Shown here one piece after another: positions 33,789 to 42,155 of a stretch of DNA of 64,000 nucleotides; within the stretch, counting starts at the first letter, position 1; the number at the start of each line of letters is the position of its first letter. The DNA is taken from positions 2,790,001 through 2,854,000 of the forward strand of contig OZ245874.1 of the NCBI GenBank assembly GCA_965229335.1, given 5' to 3'. The notes under the pieces were generated by a model that had not been told where the DNA came from, did not search any database, and worked only from the letters and a program-made list of their open reading frames with translations. Source of the DNA: JAFKFH01 sp017307375. Its GTDB lineage: Bacteria; Pseudomonadota; Alphaproteobacteria; Ferrovibrionales; Ferrovibrionaceae. The translations under genes and the position numbers were made by a program.

Positions 33789-35283
33789 TCCGTCCGGCCA
33801 TCTGAACGCAGATCACCTCGTCGACGATATCGGCCGCCGCTCGATCCGCGGCGGCACGGTGACACTGGGCGCCCAGCTGGTGAAGATGGTGGTGCAGTTC
33901 GCCACCATCGTCATCCTTGCCCGCCTGCTGGCGCCGGAAGCCTTCGGCCTGATCGCCATGGTGGCCGCGATCAATACTCTGCTCGATCTGGTCAAGGAAA
34001 TGGGGCTGTCCTCGGCGACGATCCAGCGCCCGGACATCACCCACGACCAGGTCTCGGCCTTGTTCTGGCTCAATACGGGAATCGGTGCCGCGCTGGCGCT
34101 GGCGCTGGCGCTGGCCGCACCCGCCATCGCCTGGTTCTACGGCGTTCCCGACCTGGTGCCGACGACGCGGCTGCTGGCGATCGGCTTCCTGCTGTCGGGT
34201 CTCACCGTCCAGCATTGGGCGCTGCTGCGCCGGCAGATGCGTTTCACCGCCGTCGCCGCCATCGATGCCGGCGCCGAGGTCCTGGGATTTGCCACCGCGA
34301 TCGTGATGGCGATCGGCGGCTTCGACTACTGGTCGCTGGTGGCGCAGCGGCTGGTGTCGCCTGCCGTGGTGATGATCGGCTGCTGGGCCTTGTGTGGCTG
34401 GCGGCCGTCGCGGCCGAGGCGCGCGGCCGGGATCGGCGACCTGCTGCGCTTCGGCGCCTCGGTGACCGGCGCCAACCTCGCCGTGGCTCTGACGCGCAGC
34501 ATCGACCAGGTGATCATCGGCCGGCTGTGGGGGCCGAGCATGCTGGGCCTCTACGAGCGCGCGCTGAAGCTGCTGATGCTGCCGATCAACAATATCAACG
34601 CGCCGATCTATGCGGTCGCGATGCCGGGTCTGAGCCGCCTGGCGACCCGGGACGACCGCTATCGGCAGCTGTTCGCCGACATGATGCAGTGGCTGGCGAT
34701 GCTGACCATGCCGCTGTTTGCCATGGTGCCGGTGATGGCCGATTGGGTGGTGTTGCTGCTGTTCGGGCCGCGCTGGAGCGATGGCGTGCCGCTGGTCGCC
34801 TGGTTCGGTTTTGCCGCCTGCTATCTGCCGACGATGCTGTCGCTTGGCCTGCTCTATCTCTCGCAGAACCGTGCCGGTGACATGCTGCGCGCGACCCTGC
34901 TCGATTGTGCGCTGTCGATTGCGGGCATCCTGGCGGGGCTGCGCTTCGGCGTCACCGGGATTGCAGCATCGTTCGCCCTGACCGGCCTGTTAGTGCGCAC
35001 GCCGCTCGCCTTCTGGCTGGCGACCCGCCGGGGGCCGGTGCGGCTGCACGACCTGCATGGCGCCGTGCTGCCCTCGGTCGTCGCAGCCCTCGTGGCCGTT
35101 GCCGTCGTCGTGCTGCTGCGCCGCTACGTCATCCCGGTCCAGGTGCTGCCGATCGTGGCCTTGTGCCTCGGTACCGGGGCGGGGCTTGCCGCCGCGCTGG
35201 TGACACTCGCGGCGATCCCGTCCAGCCGGCGGTCGTTGATGGCGCTGCGTCATCTGCGCCAGCTCAGGCCGCGGGAGGGTTGA
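33775..35283 (+). CDS. Polysaccharide flippase, MOP/PST family (Wzx-like)
   Basis: 502 residues from a GTG at 33775 (GGAAG eight bases upstream); no ATG lies close enough, and the start overlaps fcl by 14 bases. About twelve to fourteen hydrophobic helices, starting with SIRGGTVTLGAQLVKMVVQFATIVILARLLAPEAFG, match Polysacc_synt_3 family exporters such as WzxC. The block GRLWGPSMLGLYERALKLLMLPI is typical. It would move lipid-linked repeat units across the inner membrane to the polymerase encoded at 42152-43489. Confidence 0.88.
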   Translation: MPRADPSGHLNADHLVDDIGRRSIRGGTVTLGAQLVKMVVQFATIVILARLLAPEAFGLIAMVAAINTLLDLVKEMGLSSATIQRPDITHDQVSALFWLNTGIGAALALALALAAPAIAWFYGVPDLVPTTRLLAIGFLLSGLTVQHWALLRRQMRFTAVAAIDAGAEVLGFATAIVMAIGGFDYWSLVAQRLVSPAVVMIGCWALCGWRPSRPRRAAGIGDLLRFGASVTGANLAVALTRSIDQVIIGRLWGPSMLGLYERALKLLMLPINNINAPIYAVAMPGLSRLATRDDRYRQLFADMMQWLAMLTMPLFAMVPVMADWVVLLLFGPRWSDGVPLVAWFGFAACYLPTMLSLGLLYLSQNRAGDMLRATLLDCALSIAGILAGLRFGVTGIAASFALTGLLVRTPLAFWLATRRGPVRLHDLHGAVLPSVVAALVAVAVVVLLRRYVIPVQVLPIVALCLGTGAGLAAALVTLAAIPSSRRSLMALRHLRQLRPREG

Positions 35284-35432
35284 GGAAGGTCCCGGGCGCC
35301 CGCGACCGCAGCAAAGACTGGTTTGAGAGAATTCATGATCCGGATCACACGTATTTATTTCGGCCGGTGATCGGTTTCCGTTTAGGCTCGTAAAAGGAGC
35401 ATTCTGCGAAACGGCTACTGAGCGAGGTCATC

Positions 35433-36437
35433 ATGCCGGCAATCAATCGCGGTACCACGCTGCAAAAATGCGTGGGTAATGCCTATCTCTTTCTGCCCAG
35501 GGAGGCCGATACCGGGGCGCGCTTCGGCGACTACCTCGTCTGGACCGGCCTCGACAAGCGGCTGAATTTCCTCAACCGCGCGCCCTCGGTGTCACCGGAT
35601 ACGTTCGTCCAATCGCCGATCGGCACCGACATCAAGTCGAATTATGGTCCTGCCTGGGTCGTTCTGCCCGACCAGATGTCCGGCTACTGCATCTATGTGT
35701 CGCAGGCTGACGGCGGCCTGATACTGCGCAAGTTCACGCGCAAACCTTCGCCCGGCCCGGATGCTCTCGCGTACGAATGGACCGTCGGCGCCCCGCAGGC
35801 CTTTCCCAAGGCTTCTCCGGCCAGTGCGGTCTCGGCGCATCTGGGTACGCAGAACGGTCGATTGTGCCTCAATCTCGCCTGGGCGGCCGCGGGCACGGGC
35901 ACGATTTGTCTAGGCCAGGCATTCGTCGATCCGCTGGCCGATACTCTGACGTTTTCATCGATGCTGACGCTCGATAAGCGTGCCTGCACCGATGGCGTCT
36001 GCCTGATCCGCGATGGGCGCCGCTACATGCTGGCCTATTTCGACAAGGCCGACAACAAGATGCGGCTCGCCCACTCCGGCGACCACGTGTTCGAATTCGA
36101 TCCGGCCCGTGATTGCGTGCTCGACATCAGGAGCATCTATGCGCCCGCGATCGTCAGGTTGAATACCGGGCTGATCTATGTCGCCTATACCGAGTACACC
36201 ACCAAGGTACTCACCTATGCGATCGCCGGTTCCGGCGCCGACGGCAAGTACAAGATCGCCGTGACCGGTATCGTCAGCCAGAGTGGCGGCAGCGCCACCG
36301 CTGGGCCTACGATCTGGCCCTACAGGGTGCTGAAGGACGGCGTTGGCGCCGAGCAGCTGCTGGTCACCTATCCGGACGAAACCGCGCAGGTCATCTTCGT
36401 CCGGATGTCGATCGAACCGGCGGTCATACCGATGTAG
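35433..36437 (+). CDS. Protein of unknown function in the EPS locus
   Basis: 334 residues with no recognised family. It has no signal peptide or membrane segment. The sequence is rich in short beta-strand-like stretches that recur at intervals (GPAWVVLPDQMSGYCIYV, NGRLCLNLAWAAAGTGTICLG, GVCLIRDGRRYMLAYFDKADNKMRLAHSG, GLIYVAYTEYTTKVLTYAIAG). This could indicate a beta-propeller like those of sialidases and other glycan-binding proteins (inference). A 149-base AT-richer gap separates it from the flippase gene, so it may have its own promoter. Base composition is slightly lower in GC than its neighbours. A role in the polymer or its sensing is possible but unproven. Confidence 0.7.
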   Translation: MPAINRGTTLQKCVGNAYLFLPREADTGARFGDYLVWTGLDKRLNFLNRAPSVSPDTFVQSPIGTDIKSNYGPAWVVLPDQMSGYCIYVSQADGGLILRKFTRKPSPGPDALAYEWTVGAPQAFPKASPASAVSAHLGTQNGRLCLNLAWAAAGTGTICLGQAFVDPLADTLTFSSMLTLDKRACTDGVCLIRDGRRYMLAYFDKADNKMRLAHSGDHVFEFDPARDCVLDIRSIYAPAIVRLNTGLIYVAYTEYTTKVLTYAIAGSGADGKYKIAVTGIVSQSGGSATAGPTIWPYRVLKDGVGAEQLLVTYPDETAQVIFVRMSIEPAVIPM

Positions 36438-36438
36438 C

Positions 36439-36481
36439 GGCGGCTGGCGTCCGGATGGAATCCTCTCGCGGGGCAGCCGCC
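36439..36481. terminator. Weak hairpin between convergent genes
   Basis: GGCGGCTG (36439-36446) can pair with CAGCCGCC (36474-36481) across a 27-base loop in the 46-base gap between the unknown-protein gene and the convergent IclR gene. No T-run is visible, so intrinsic termination is uncertain. Confidence 0.3.
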
Positions 36482-36483
36482 CG

Positions 36484-37293
36484 TCAGGCCAGGCGGTTGC
36501 CCCAGGTGCCGAGATTGGCGGCCTTCAGCAGCGGCGACGCCGTCCCGGCCTGGGCCAGTTCGGCAGCGGCGGCGCACAGTGGTCCGGCAAATGCCAGCAT
36601 GCGTTCCTCGGTCAGGCGCATCGAGGGGCCGGCGATGACCACCACCCCCCTGGCATCCTCGCCATCCCGCTGGACCGGCGCGGCCATCGAACTCATGCCC
36701 GGGGCGTAGATGTCGCGCAGCATGGCATAGCCGCGTTTGCGGCTGTCGCGAAGCATCGCCAGCAAGGCCTTGATCGTCGTCGGGGCCTTCGGCCCGAAGT
36801 TCGACGGATGGCCGAAGCCCTGTCGCGTCACCGCCTCCAGCGCCTGTTCCTCGGTCAGCGTCATCAGCCAGGCGTGGCCCGCAGCGCTGCAGGACAGGCG
36901 CAGTTCTATGCCCATGTCGGGATCGTAGAGCAGGCCCGACCTCGCACCCTGGGCCTTGGCGACCAGAGTCAGGCGCTCGCCGTCGACGATGGCGAGGCGC
37001 ACCAGTTCCTCGGTTGCGCGGGCCAGCCGGTCGATGATCGGCTGGGCAATGTCGACGACCCCCGACTTGCTGAGGAAGCTGAGGCCGAGCGAGGCAAGCT
37101 TGGTGGTCAGCGCATAGTCGCCCTTGTTGGGCAGCGGCCGGACATAGCCGTAGCGGACCAGCTCCTGCAGCGTGCGGTGGCAGCCGCTGCGCAACTGCCC
37201 GAGATCGGAAGCGATGTCGGCCAGGGCCGCGCCGTCCGGCCGTGCGGACAGATATTCCAGGACCGCCAACGACTTTTCGAGCGAACCGCTCAT
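36484..37293 (-). CDS. IclR family transcriptional regulator
   Basis: 269 residues. The N-terminal winged helix (SLEKSLAVLEYLSARPDGAALADIASDLGQLRSGCHRTLQELVRYGYV, residues about 4-51) is followed by a GAF-like IclR effector domain (LVRLAIVDGERLTLVAKA; AAGHAWLMTLTEEQ; GVVVIAGPSMRLTEERM). IclR proteins usually bind a small carboxylate and repress or activate a neighbouring catabolic operon. It is divergent from the TRAP operon starting at 37462, with a perfect palindrome at 37350-37368 between them. Confidence 0.9.
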   Translation of the reverse strand: MSGSLEKSLAVLEYLSARPDGAALADIASDLGQLRSGCHRTLQELVRYGYVRPLPNKGDYALTTKLASLGLSFLSKSGVVDIAQPIIDRLARATEELVRLAIVDGERLTLVAKAQGARSGLLYDPDMGIELRLSCSAAGHAWLMTLTEEQALEAVTRQGFGHPSNFGPKAPTTIKALLAMLRDSRKRGYAMLRDIYAPGMSSMAAPVQRDGEDARGVVVIAGPSMRLTEERMLAFAGPLCAAAAELAQAGTASPLLKAANLGTWGNRLA

Positions 37294-37349
37294 GCATCAC
37301 CCCGCCAGAACGCGGGCGACATCTAGCCTGCAGGCGTCGCACTGTCAAA

Positions 37350-37368
37350 TTTTGAACATCATTCAAAA
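37350..37368. promoter_or_regulatory. Putative IclR operator palindrome
   Basis: TTTTGAA and TTCAAAA flank a five-base CATCA centre. It lies in the 168-base divergent gap between iclR and the TRAP operon. Just after it, CAAAAATCGA and CAAAAAATCGA form a near direct repeat (about 37364-37391) that could be a second binding or promoter element. Confidence 0.65.
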
Positions 37369-37461
37369 ATCGATAGACATACAAAAAATCGACTGATATC
37401 CAACGATCCGAGCCGGACCAAGGGGAGGCGCGATCAGCGCCCGGCGGCCAACGGAGGAAAC

Positions 37462-38472
37462 ATGAGGAATGCGAAGTTCAGCCGGCGTGCGCTCGGCTGC
37501 CTGACCGGTATTGCCCTGATGGCGACGGCGTTCGGCGCCGCCGCGCAGGACAAGACCCTGAAATTCGGCTTCAGCCTGGCCAAGGATCATCCGATCGGCA
37601 TCGGCGCGCAGAAGTTCGCCGACGTCGTCGCGGCGAAAAGCAGCGGCCGGATCCGGGTGAACATCTTTGCCAACGCGGTGTTGGGCACCGATCAGCAGAA
37701 CCTGTCGGCGGTGCGTGGCGGCACGCTCGATTTCACCATCATGGCGACGGGCTTGCTTGCCGGTCTGAACAAGGAGTTCATGGTCTTCGACTTCCCGTTC
37801 CTGTTCCGGGACTTCAACGAAGCCTATGCCCTGAGCGACGGCGGAATCGCCCGGACGCTGATGGCCAGGCTGCAGGATCAGAACATCGTCGGGCTGGGCA
37901 TCTGGGATCTCGGGTTCCGCAACATCACGAACTCGAAGCAGCCGATCACCAAGCCCGAGGATATCGCCGGGCTGAAGCTGCGCGTCATCGCGTCGCCGAT
38001 CTACATCGAGACATTCAAGGCGCTCGGCGCCAATCCGGTGCCGCTCAGCTTCGGCGAAGTCTACGGCGCGCTGGAATCGAAGGCGATCGACGGCCAGGAC
38101 AACCCGGTCGCGGTGATCGAATCGGCGAAGTTCGCCGAGGTGCAGAAGTACCTGTCGCTGACCCGGCATCTCTACACCGGCATGCCGCTGCTGATGAGCA
38201 AGAAGACCTGGGACGCGCTGTCGCCCGATGACCGGGCCCTGATCCAGGCGGCGGCCGACGAAGCCAAGGCGGAGGAGCGCAAGGCGCTGCAGATCCAGGA
38301 AGGCGAGGCGGTCGGCCGTTTGCGCAAGGTGATGCAGGTCAACGAGGTCTCGCCGGCCGAGCTTGACCGGATGCGCGAAAAAGTGCGGCCGGTCGTGGAG
38401 AAGTTCGCGTCCGAAGTCGGCCCGCTGGCCAGGCAGGTGGCGGACGAGATCGCCCGCCTGCGCGGGAACTAG
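37462..38472 (+). CDS. dctP: TRAP transporter substrate-binding protein (DctP family)
   Basis: 336 residues with a signal peptide (SRRALGCLTGIALMATAFGAAAQ) and GGAGG before the ATG. Typical DctP features are LKFGFSLAKDHPIG, the GLKLRVIASPIY block that holds the conserved ligand-carboxylate Arg, and NPVPLSFGEVYGALESKAIDGQDNP. TRAP systems import carboxylates by ion-coupled transport. The small and large membrane subunits are encoded at 39140-40926, with an extra gene inserted between. The substrate is unknown. Confidence 0.92.
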   Translation: MRNAKFSRRALGCLTGIALMATAFGAAAQDKTLKFGFSLAKDHPIGIGAQKFADVVAAKSSGRIRVNIFANAVLGTDQQNLSAVRGGTLDFTIMATGLLAGLNKEFMVFDFPFLFRDFNEAYALSDGGIARTLMARLQDQNIVGLGIWDLGFRNITNSKQPITKPEDIAGLKLRVIASPIYIETFKALGANPVPLSFGEVYGALESKAIDGQDNPVAVIESAKFAEVQKYLSLTRHLYTGMPLLMSKKTWDALSPDDRALIQAAADEAKAEERKALQIQEGEAVGRLRKVMQVNEVSPAELDRMREKVRPVVEKFASEVGPLARQVADEIARLRGN

Positions 38473-38480
38473 GTCTCGTC

Positions 38481-39143
38481 ATGGCCCTGCTCGGATCGGC
38501 TGCCGTCGCGATGTGGTGGGATATTGCCGCTGCCCTCAGAACCGAGTTCGAGGATTGGCATTCCCACGAGCATTTCCCGGAGCGGATGCGGATCCCCGGT
38601 TTTCGCCGGGGGTCGCGCTGGGCCGACGCGACGGGCGGCGAGGGATTCTTCGTGCTTTATGAGTTGCAGGCATACGAAACCCTCGCATCCGCCGCCTATC
38701 TGGCCCGGCTGAACGATCCGACGCCCTGGTCGCAGCGGCTGATGCCGCAGCATCGCAACATGGTGCGCAGCCAGTGCCGCGTTCTGGAAAGCGCAGGCGG
38801 CGGCATCGGCCAGTACATGCGCACCCTGCGGCTGTCGCCGGCGCCTGGCCGGGCGGACGATTTGCGCCGGCGGCTTGCGACGGTGCTGGCCGCGATACCG
38901 GATCGCCCCGGGTTGACCGGTGCGCATCTGCTGCGCACCGAAACGCCGGATCTGGCCCCGACCACCGAACAGCGTATCCGTGGCGGCGATGCCGTCGCCG
39001 ACTGGATCATCCTGCTGTCGGGCTACGATCATGACGCCGTCGCAGCCGTCGACCTGCCCCTCGACGATGCCGCGAGGCCGCCGCTCGACGCCGTCTATCG
39101 CCTGTGCCACAGCCTCGCCGCGATCGAAGGGGTGGCGCCATGA
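38481..39143 (+). CDS. Small-barrel (EthD/dimeric alpha-beta barrel-like) protein in the TRAP operon
   Basis: 220 residues with no signal peptide. The N-terminal half contains FEDWHSHEHFPERMRIPGFRRGSRW, a pattern of ferredoxin-like alpha/beta barrel proteins (EthD and relatives) in which His residues line a small-molecule pocket. The second half (MRTLRLSPAPGRADDLRRRL...GLTGAHLLRTE...WIILLSGYD) looks like a second copy of the fold, giving a possible fused dimer. It lies eight bases after dctP and overlaps dctQ by four bases. It is probably a cytoplasmic enzyme or accessory acting on the imported compound (inference). Confidence 0.65.
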   Translation: MALLGSAAVAMWWDIAAALRTEFEDWHSHEHFPERMRIPGFRRGSRWADATGGEGFFVLYELQAYETLASAAYLARLNDPTPWSQRLMPQHRNMVRSQCRVLESAGGGIGQYMRTLRLSPAPGRADDLRRRLATVLAAIPDRPGLTGAHLLRTETPDLAPTTEQRIRGGDAVADWIILLSGYDHDAVAAVDLPLDDAARPPLDAVYRLCHSLAAIEGVAP

Positions 39144-39652
39144 ACCGCCTGCTGTCGCGCTACTGCCAGATACTCGAGGTCGTCAGCGTCGTGCTGCTGG
39201 CCTTGATGGTCGCCCTGGTCTTTGCCAATGTCGCGCTACGTTATCTGTTCAATTCCGGCATCACCGTGACCGAGGAACTGTCGCGCTGGATGTTCGTCTG
39301 GACGACGTTCCTCGGCGGCATCGTGGCATTGCGCCACCACGGGCATCTCGGCACCGAATTCCTCGTCGGCCGGCTGGGTCCGAAGGGCAGGAAGGCCTGC
39401 CTGGCCGTCGGCTATCTGTTGATGCTGTTCGTCTGCTGGCTGCTGTTTCGCGGCGCGCTCGACCAGACCATCCTGAACTGGAACGTCAGCGCGCCCTCCT
39501 CGGGGGCCTCGCTGGCCTGGTTCTATGCCGCGGGGGTCGTGTTCGCGGTGTCGGCGGCCGCCATCCTGGGGGGGGAACTGCTGCGGTTGCTGACCGGCCG
39601 GCTGCGCGACGAGGATCTCGTGATTGTCCGTGAATCCGAGGACCATGCATGA
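39140..39652 (+). CDS. dctQ: TRAP transporter small membrane subunit (DctQ family)
   Basis: 170 residues from the ATG at 39140, overlapping the preceding stop (ATGA). Four membrane helices; the first ends in VFANVALRYLFNSGITVTEELSRWMFVWTTFLGG, the signature DctQ region. It forms the membrane part of the carboxylate symporter with DctM, whose gene overlaps it by four bases. Confidence 0.92.
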   Translation: MNRLLSRYCQILEVVSVVLLALMVALVFANVALRYLFNSGITVTEELSRWMFVWTTFLGGIVALRHHGHLGTEFLVGRLGPKGRKACLAVGYLLMLFVCWLLFRGALDQTILNWNVSAPSSGASLAWFYAAGVVFAVSAAAILGGELLRLLTGRLRDEDLVIVRESEDHA

Positions 39653-40926
39653 CCATCTTCGTCTTCGTGGCCTCGCTGCTCGGGGCGATGGCGCTGGGGA
39701 TCCCGATCGCCTTCGCGCTTCTGGTCTGCGGCGCGGCGCTGATGTGGCATCTCGACATGTTCGACGCCCAGATCCTGGCCGAGAACGTGATCCACGGTGC
39801 CGACAGCTATCCGCTGCTGGCCATTCCCTTCTTCCTGCTGGCCGGCGAGGTGATGAACGCCGGCGGTCTTTCGCGCCGGATCGTCAATCTCGCCCTGATC
39901 CTGTTCGGGCATGTCCGCGGCGGGCTGGGCTTCGTCACGATCTTCGCGGCCCTGCTGCTGGCTGCACTCTCCGGGTCCGCTGTCGCCGATGCCGCGGCGC
40001 TGTCGGCCCTGCTGCTGCCGATGATGACAACGGCTGGTTACGACAAGGCGCGGTCGGGCGGGTTGATCGCCTCGGCCAGCATCATCGCCCCGGTGTTGCC
40101 GCCCAGCATCGGCTATGTCGTCTTCGGCGTCGCCGCCAATGTCTCGATCTCGCGGCTGTTCATGGCCGGGATCTTTCCGGGCATTATGCTTGCCCTGACG
40201 CTGTGCGCGACATGGTGGTGGATCTCGCGCCGCGACAGCTTTGTGCCGTTTCCGCGCCGGCCGCTGACCGACCTCGTCGGCGCGTTGCGCGAGGCGCTCT
40301 GGGCGCTGGTCCTGCCCGTCATCATCATCGTCGGGCTCAAGATGGGGGTTTTCACCCCGACCGAGGCCGGGGTGGTCGCCGCGGTTTATGCGCTGGTCGT
40401 CTCGTGCCTGGTCTATCGTGAACTGAAGCTATCGGCGCTGTACGGTGTCTTCGTCCGGGCGGCGCGGACCAGCGCGGTGGTGATGTTCCTGGTCGCGGCG
40501 GCGGCAGTCAGCGCCTGGCTGATCACCGTCGCCGATATTCCGGGCGATGTGGTCGCGCTGCTTCAACCGCTGATCGGCACTCCGACCTTGCTGATGATCG
40601 CGATCATGGTCCTGGTCATGGTTGTCGGCACGGCGCTGGACCTGACCCCGACCATCCTGATCCTGACGCCGGTCTTGATGCCGCTGGTCAAGGCAGCCGG
40701 CATCGACCCGGTCTATTTCGGCGTCCTGTTCATGATCAACAACGCGATCGGGCTGATCACGCCGCCGGTCGGCGTGGTGCTCAACACCGTCGCGGGCGTG
40801 GGGCGGGTCGGGATGGACGCGGTCACCCGGGGCGTGCTGCCCTTCATGATCGCCGAGTTCACCGTCATGTTCGTGATGGTGCTGTTTCCGGGTCTCGTGA
40901 CCATTCCGGCGCGCTGGTTCTACTAG
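39649..40926 (+). CDS. dctM: TRAP transporter large membrane subunit (DctM family)
   Basis: 425 residues with about twelve helices. Family motifs include AIPFFLLAGEVMNAGGLSRRIV, SGSAVADAAALSALLLPMMTTAGYDKARSGGLIASASIIAPVLPPSI, and the C-terminal PTILILTPVLMPLVKAAGIDPVYFG and NNAIGLITPPVG. It is the transport channel that receives substrate from DctP. It ends four bases inside the convergent beta-helix gene. Confidence 0.95.
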   Translation: MTIFVFVASLLGAMALGIPIAFALLVCGAALMWHLDMFDAQILAENVIHGADSYPLLAIPFFLLAGEVMNAGGLSRRIVNLALILFGHVRGGLGFVTIFAALLLAALSGSAVADAAALSALLLPMMTTAGYDKARSGGLIASASIIAPVLPPSIGYVVFGVAANVSISRLFMAGIFPGIMLALTLCATWWWISRRDSFVPFPRRPLTDLVGALREALWALVLPVIIIVGLKMGVFTPTEAGVVAAVYALVVSCLVYRELKLSALYGVFVRAARTSAVVMFLVAAAAVSAWLITVADIPGDVVALLQPLIGTPTLLMIAIMVLVMVVGTALDLTPTILILTPVLMPLVKAAGIDPVYFGVLFMINNAIGLITPPVGVVLNTVAGVGRVGMDAVTRGVLPFMIAEFTVMFVMVLFPGLVTIPARWFY

Positions 40927-42155
40927 GCCTGTCCGACCACCCCGCCGTCGTCGTCGGCGGCGGGGCGGCCGTTCTTGGCGCGCAGGCGGCCACGCCCATC
41001 GACCCACAGGCGATGTTCGCCGATCCGCAGCAGGTTCGGGCTGCGCCAATCCGACGGAAAGCGGGCGCCGCCGGCGGCATTGCCGATTTCGACTCCGTCG
41101 AAGCCGTCGCGATAGTCGATCGTGCCCGAACAGCCGATTGCCACGGCGGAGGCATCCTTGCGTCCCGCAAGGCTCGCCAGTCCCGCGCCCCTGGCGCGCG
41201 CATCGCCGTCACCCGAGCAGCCGATCATGACCAGCCGGCCGACGACATAGGCGCGCAACAGGCGGGTCTGGTTGAACATCGAATAGGCGGTGCAGCCGAT
41301 CAGCGTGGCAAAGCCACGCAGATCGATCCCGGCATCGCCCCGGGCGAAGTCGCCGGCCGCCTCGTGATTGTTTTCGAAGCCGCAGTTCGACAGCAGCGTG
41401 ACGCCGTTTTCCGCGACCAGGCCGAAGCGGGCATTGAGCAGGAAATAGCAGCCGTGGAAGGCCACGTCATAGCAATGGTGGACCAGGGCCGCACCGTGGC
41501 CGCCATTGTCGCCGAACACGGCGCCGAAGACATGGATGGCCGAGAGGATTCCGCCGCTGAGACCGTGGGCAAAGGTGGCACCGTTGCCGGCGTTCTTGCG
41601 GAAATAGCTGTTGATGATCTGCCCCTCGAAGACGTTGCCGAGCAGGCGCAGACCGTCACCGCCGCAGTTCTGGATGGTCAGGTCGCGCAGGCAGAAATTG
41701 TAGAGGTAGTGGTCCTTGTCATCGCAGTCGATCGCCAGGCCGTGCCCTTCCCGGCCATTGCCTTGGACGTCAAGACCCTCGATCAGCAGGAAGCGCACGG
41801 TGGCGCCCGAGGCGATCGACAGCACGGGCCGGCCGTCGTCGATCTGCGAAACGATGCGGGCCCCGTGGGCAACGATGCCGCAGGGCCGGGTCTGATCGCC
41901 GCGGAAGTCGATGCGCAGCGGCCGGGAGACCCGGTAGGTGCCGGGCGGGATCACCAGGAACGGATTGCGGCTGTCGGGTGCGAAGGTCGCGTCCAGCGCC
42001 CGCTGCAGCGCCGCGCTGTCATCGGCCCGGCCGTCCCCGACCGTGCCGAAGGCGGTTGCCGGCTGCGTCTCGCGCGGTGCCGGCCTTGCCGTATCGGGCG
42101 TGGCCGCCAATGCCAGTGCGGCTCCCGCACCGAGCAGGGTGCGCCGGCTGGTCAT
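40923..42155 (-). CDS. Tat-exported right-handed beta-helix protein of the EPS locus
   Basis: 410 residues from the ATG at 42155, overlapping the polymerase stop (ATGA). The N-terminus TSRRTLLGAGAALALAA is a twin-arginine signal. The mature part opens with a pectate-lyase-type segment (GTVGDGRADDSAALQRALDATF...IPPGTYRVSRPLRI) and continues with about ten beta-helix coils of the LTIQNCGGDGLRLLGN type. Such proteins act on polysaccharides as lyases, hydrolases or epimerases, or bind them. As the last gene of the EPS operon it probably trims or modifies the polymer in the periplasm (inference). Catalytic residues could not be assigned. Confidence 0.82.
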   Translation of the reverse strand: MTSRRTLLGAGAALALAATPDTARPAPRETQPATAFGTVGDGRADDSAALQRALDATFAPDSRNPFLVIPPGTYRVSRPLRIDFRGDQTRPCGIVAHGARIVSQIDDGRPVLSIASGATVRFLLIEGLDVQGNGREGHGLAIDCDDKDHYLYNFCLRDLTIQNCGGDGLRLLGNVFEGQIINSYFRKNAGNGATFAHGLSGGILSAIHVFGAVFGDNGGHGAALVHHCYDVAFHGCYFLLNARFGLVAENGVTLLSNCGFENNHEAAGDFARGDAGIDLRGFATLIGCTAYSMFNQTRLLRAYVVGRLVMIGCSGDGDARARGAGLASLAGRKDASAVAIGCSGTIDYRDGFDGVEIGNAAGGARFPSDWRSPNLLRIGEHRLWVDGRGRLRAKNGRPAADDDGGVVGQA

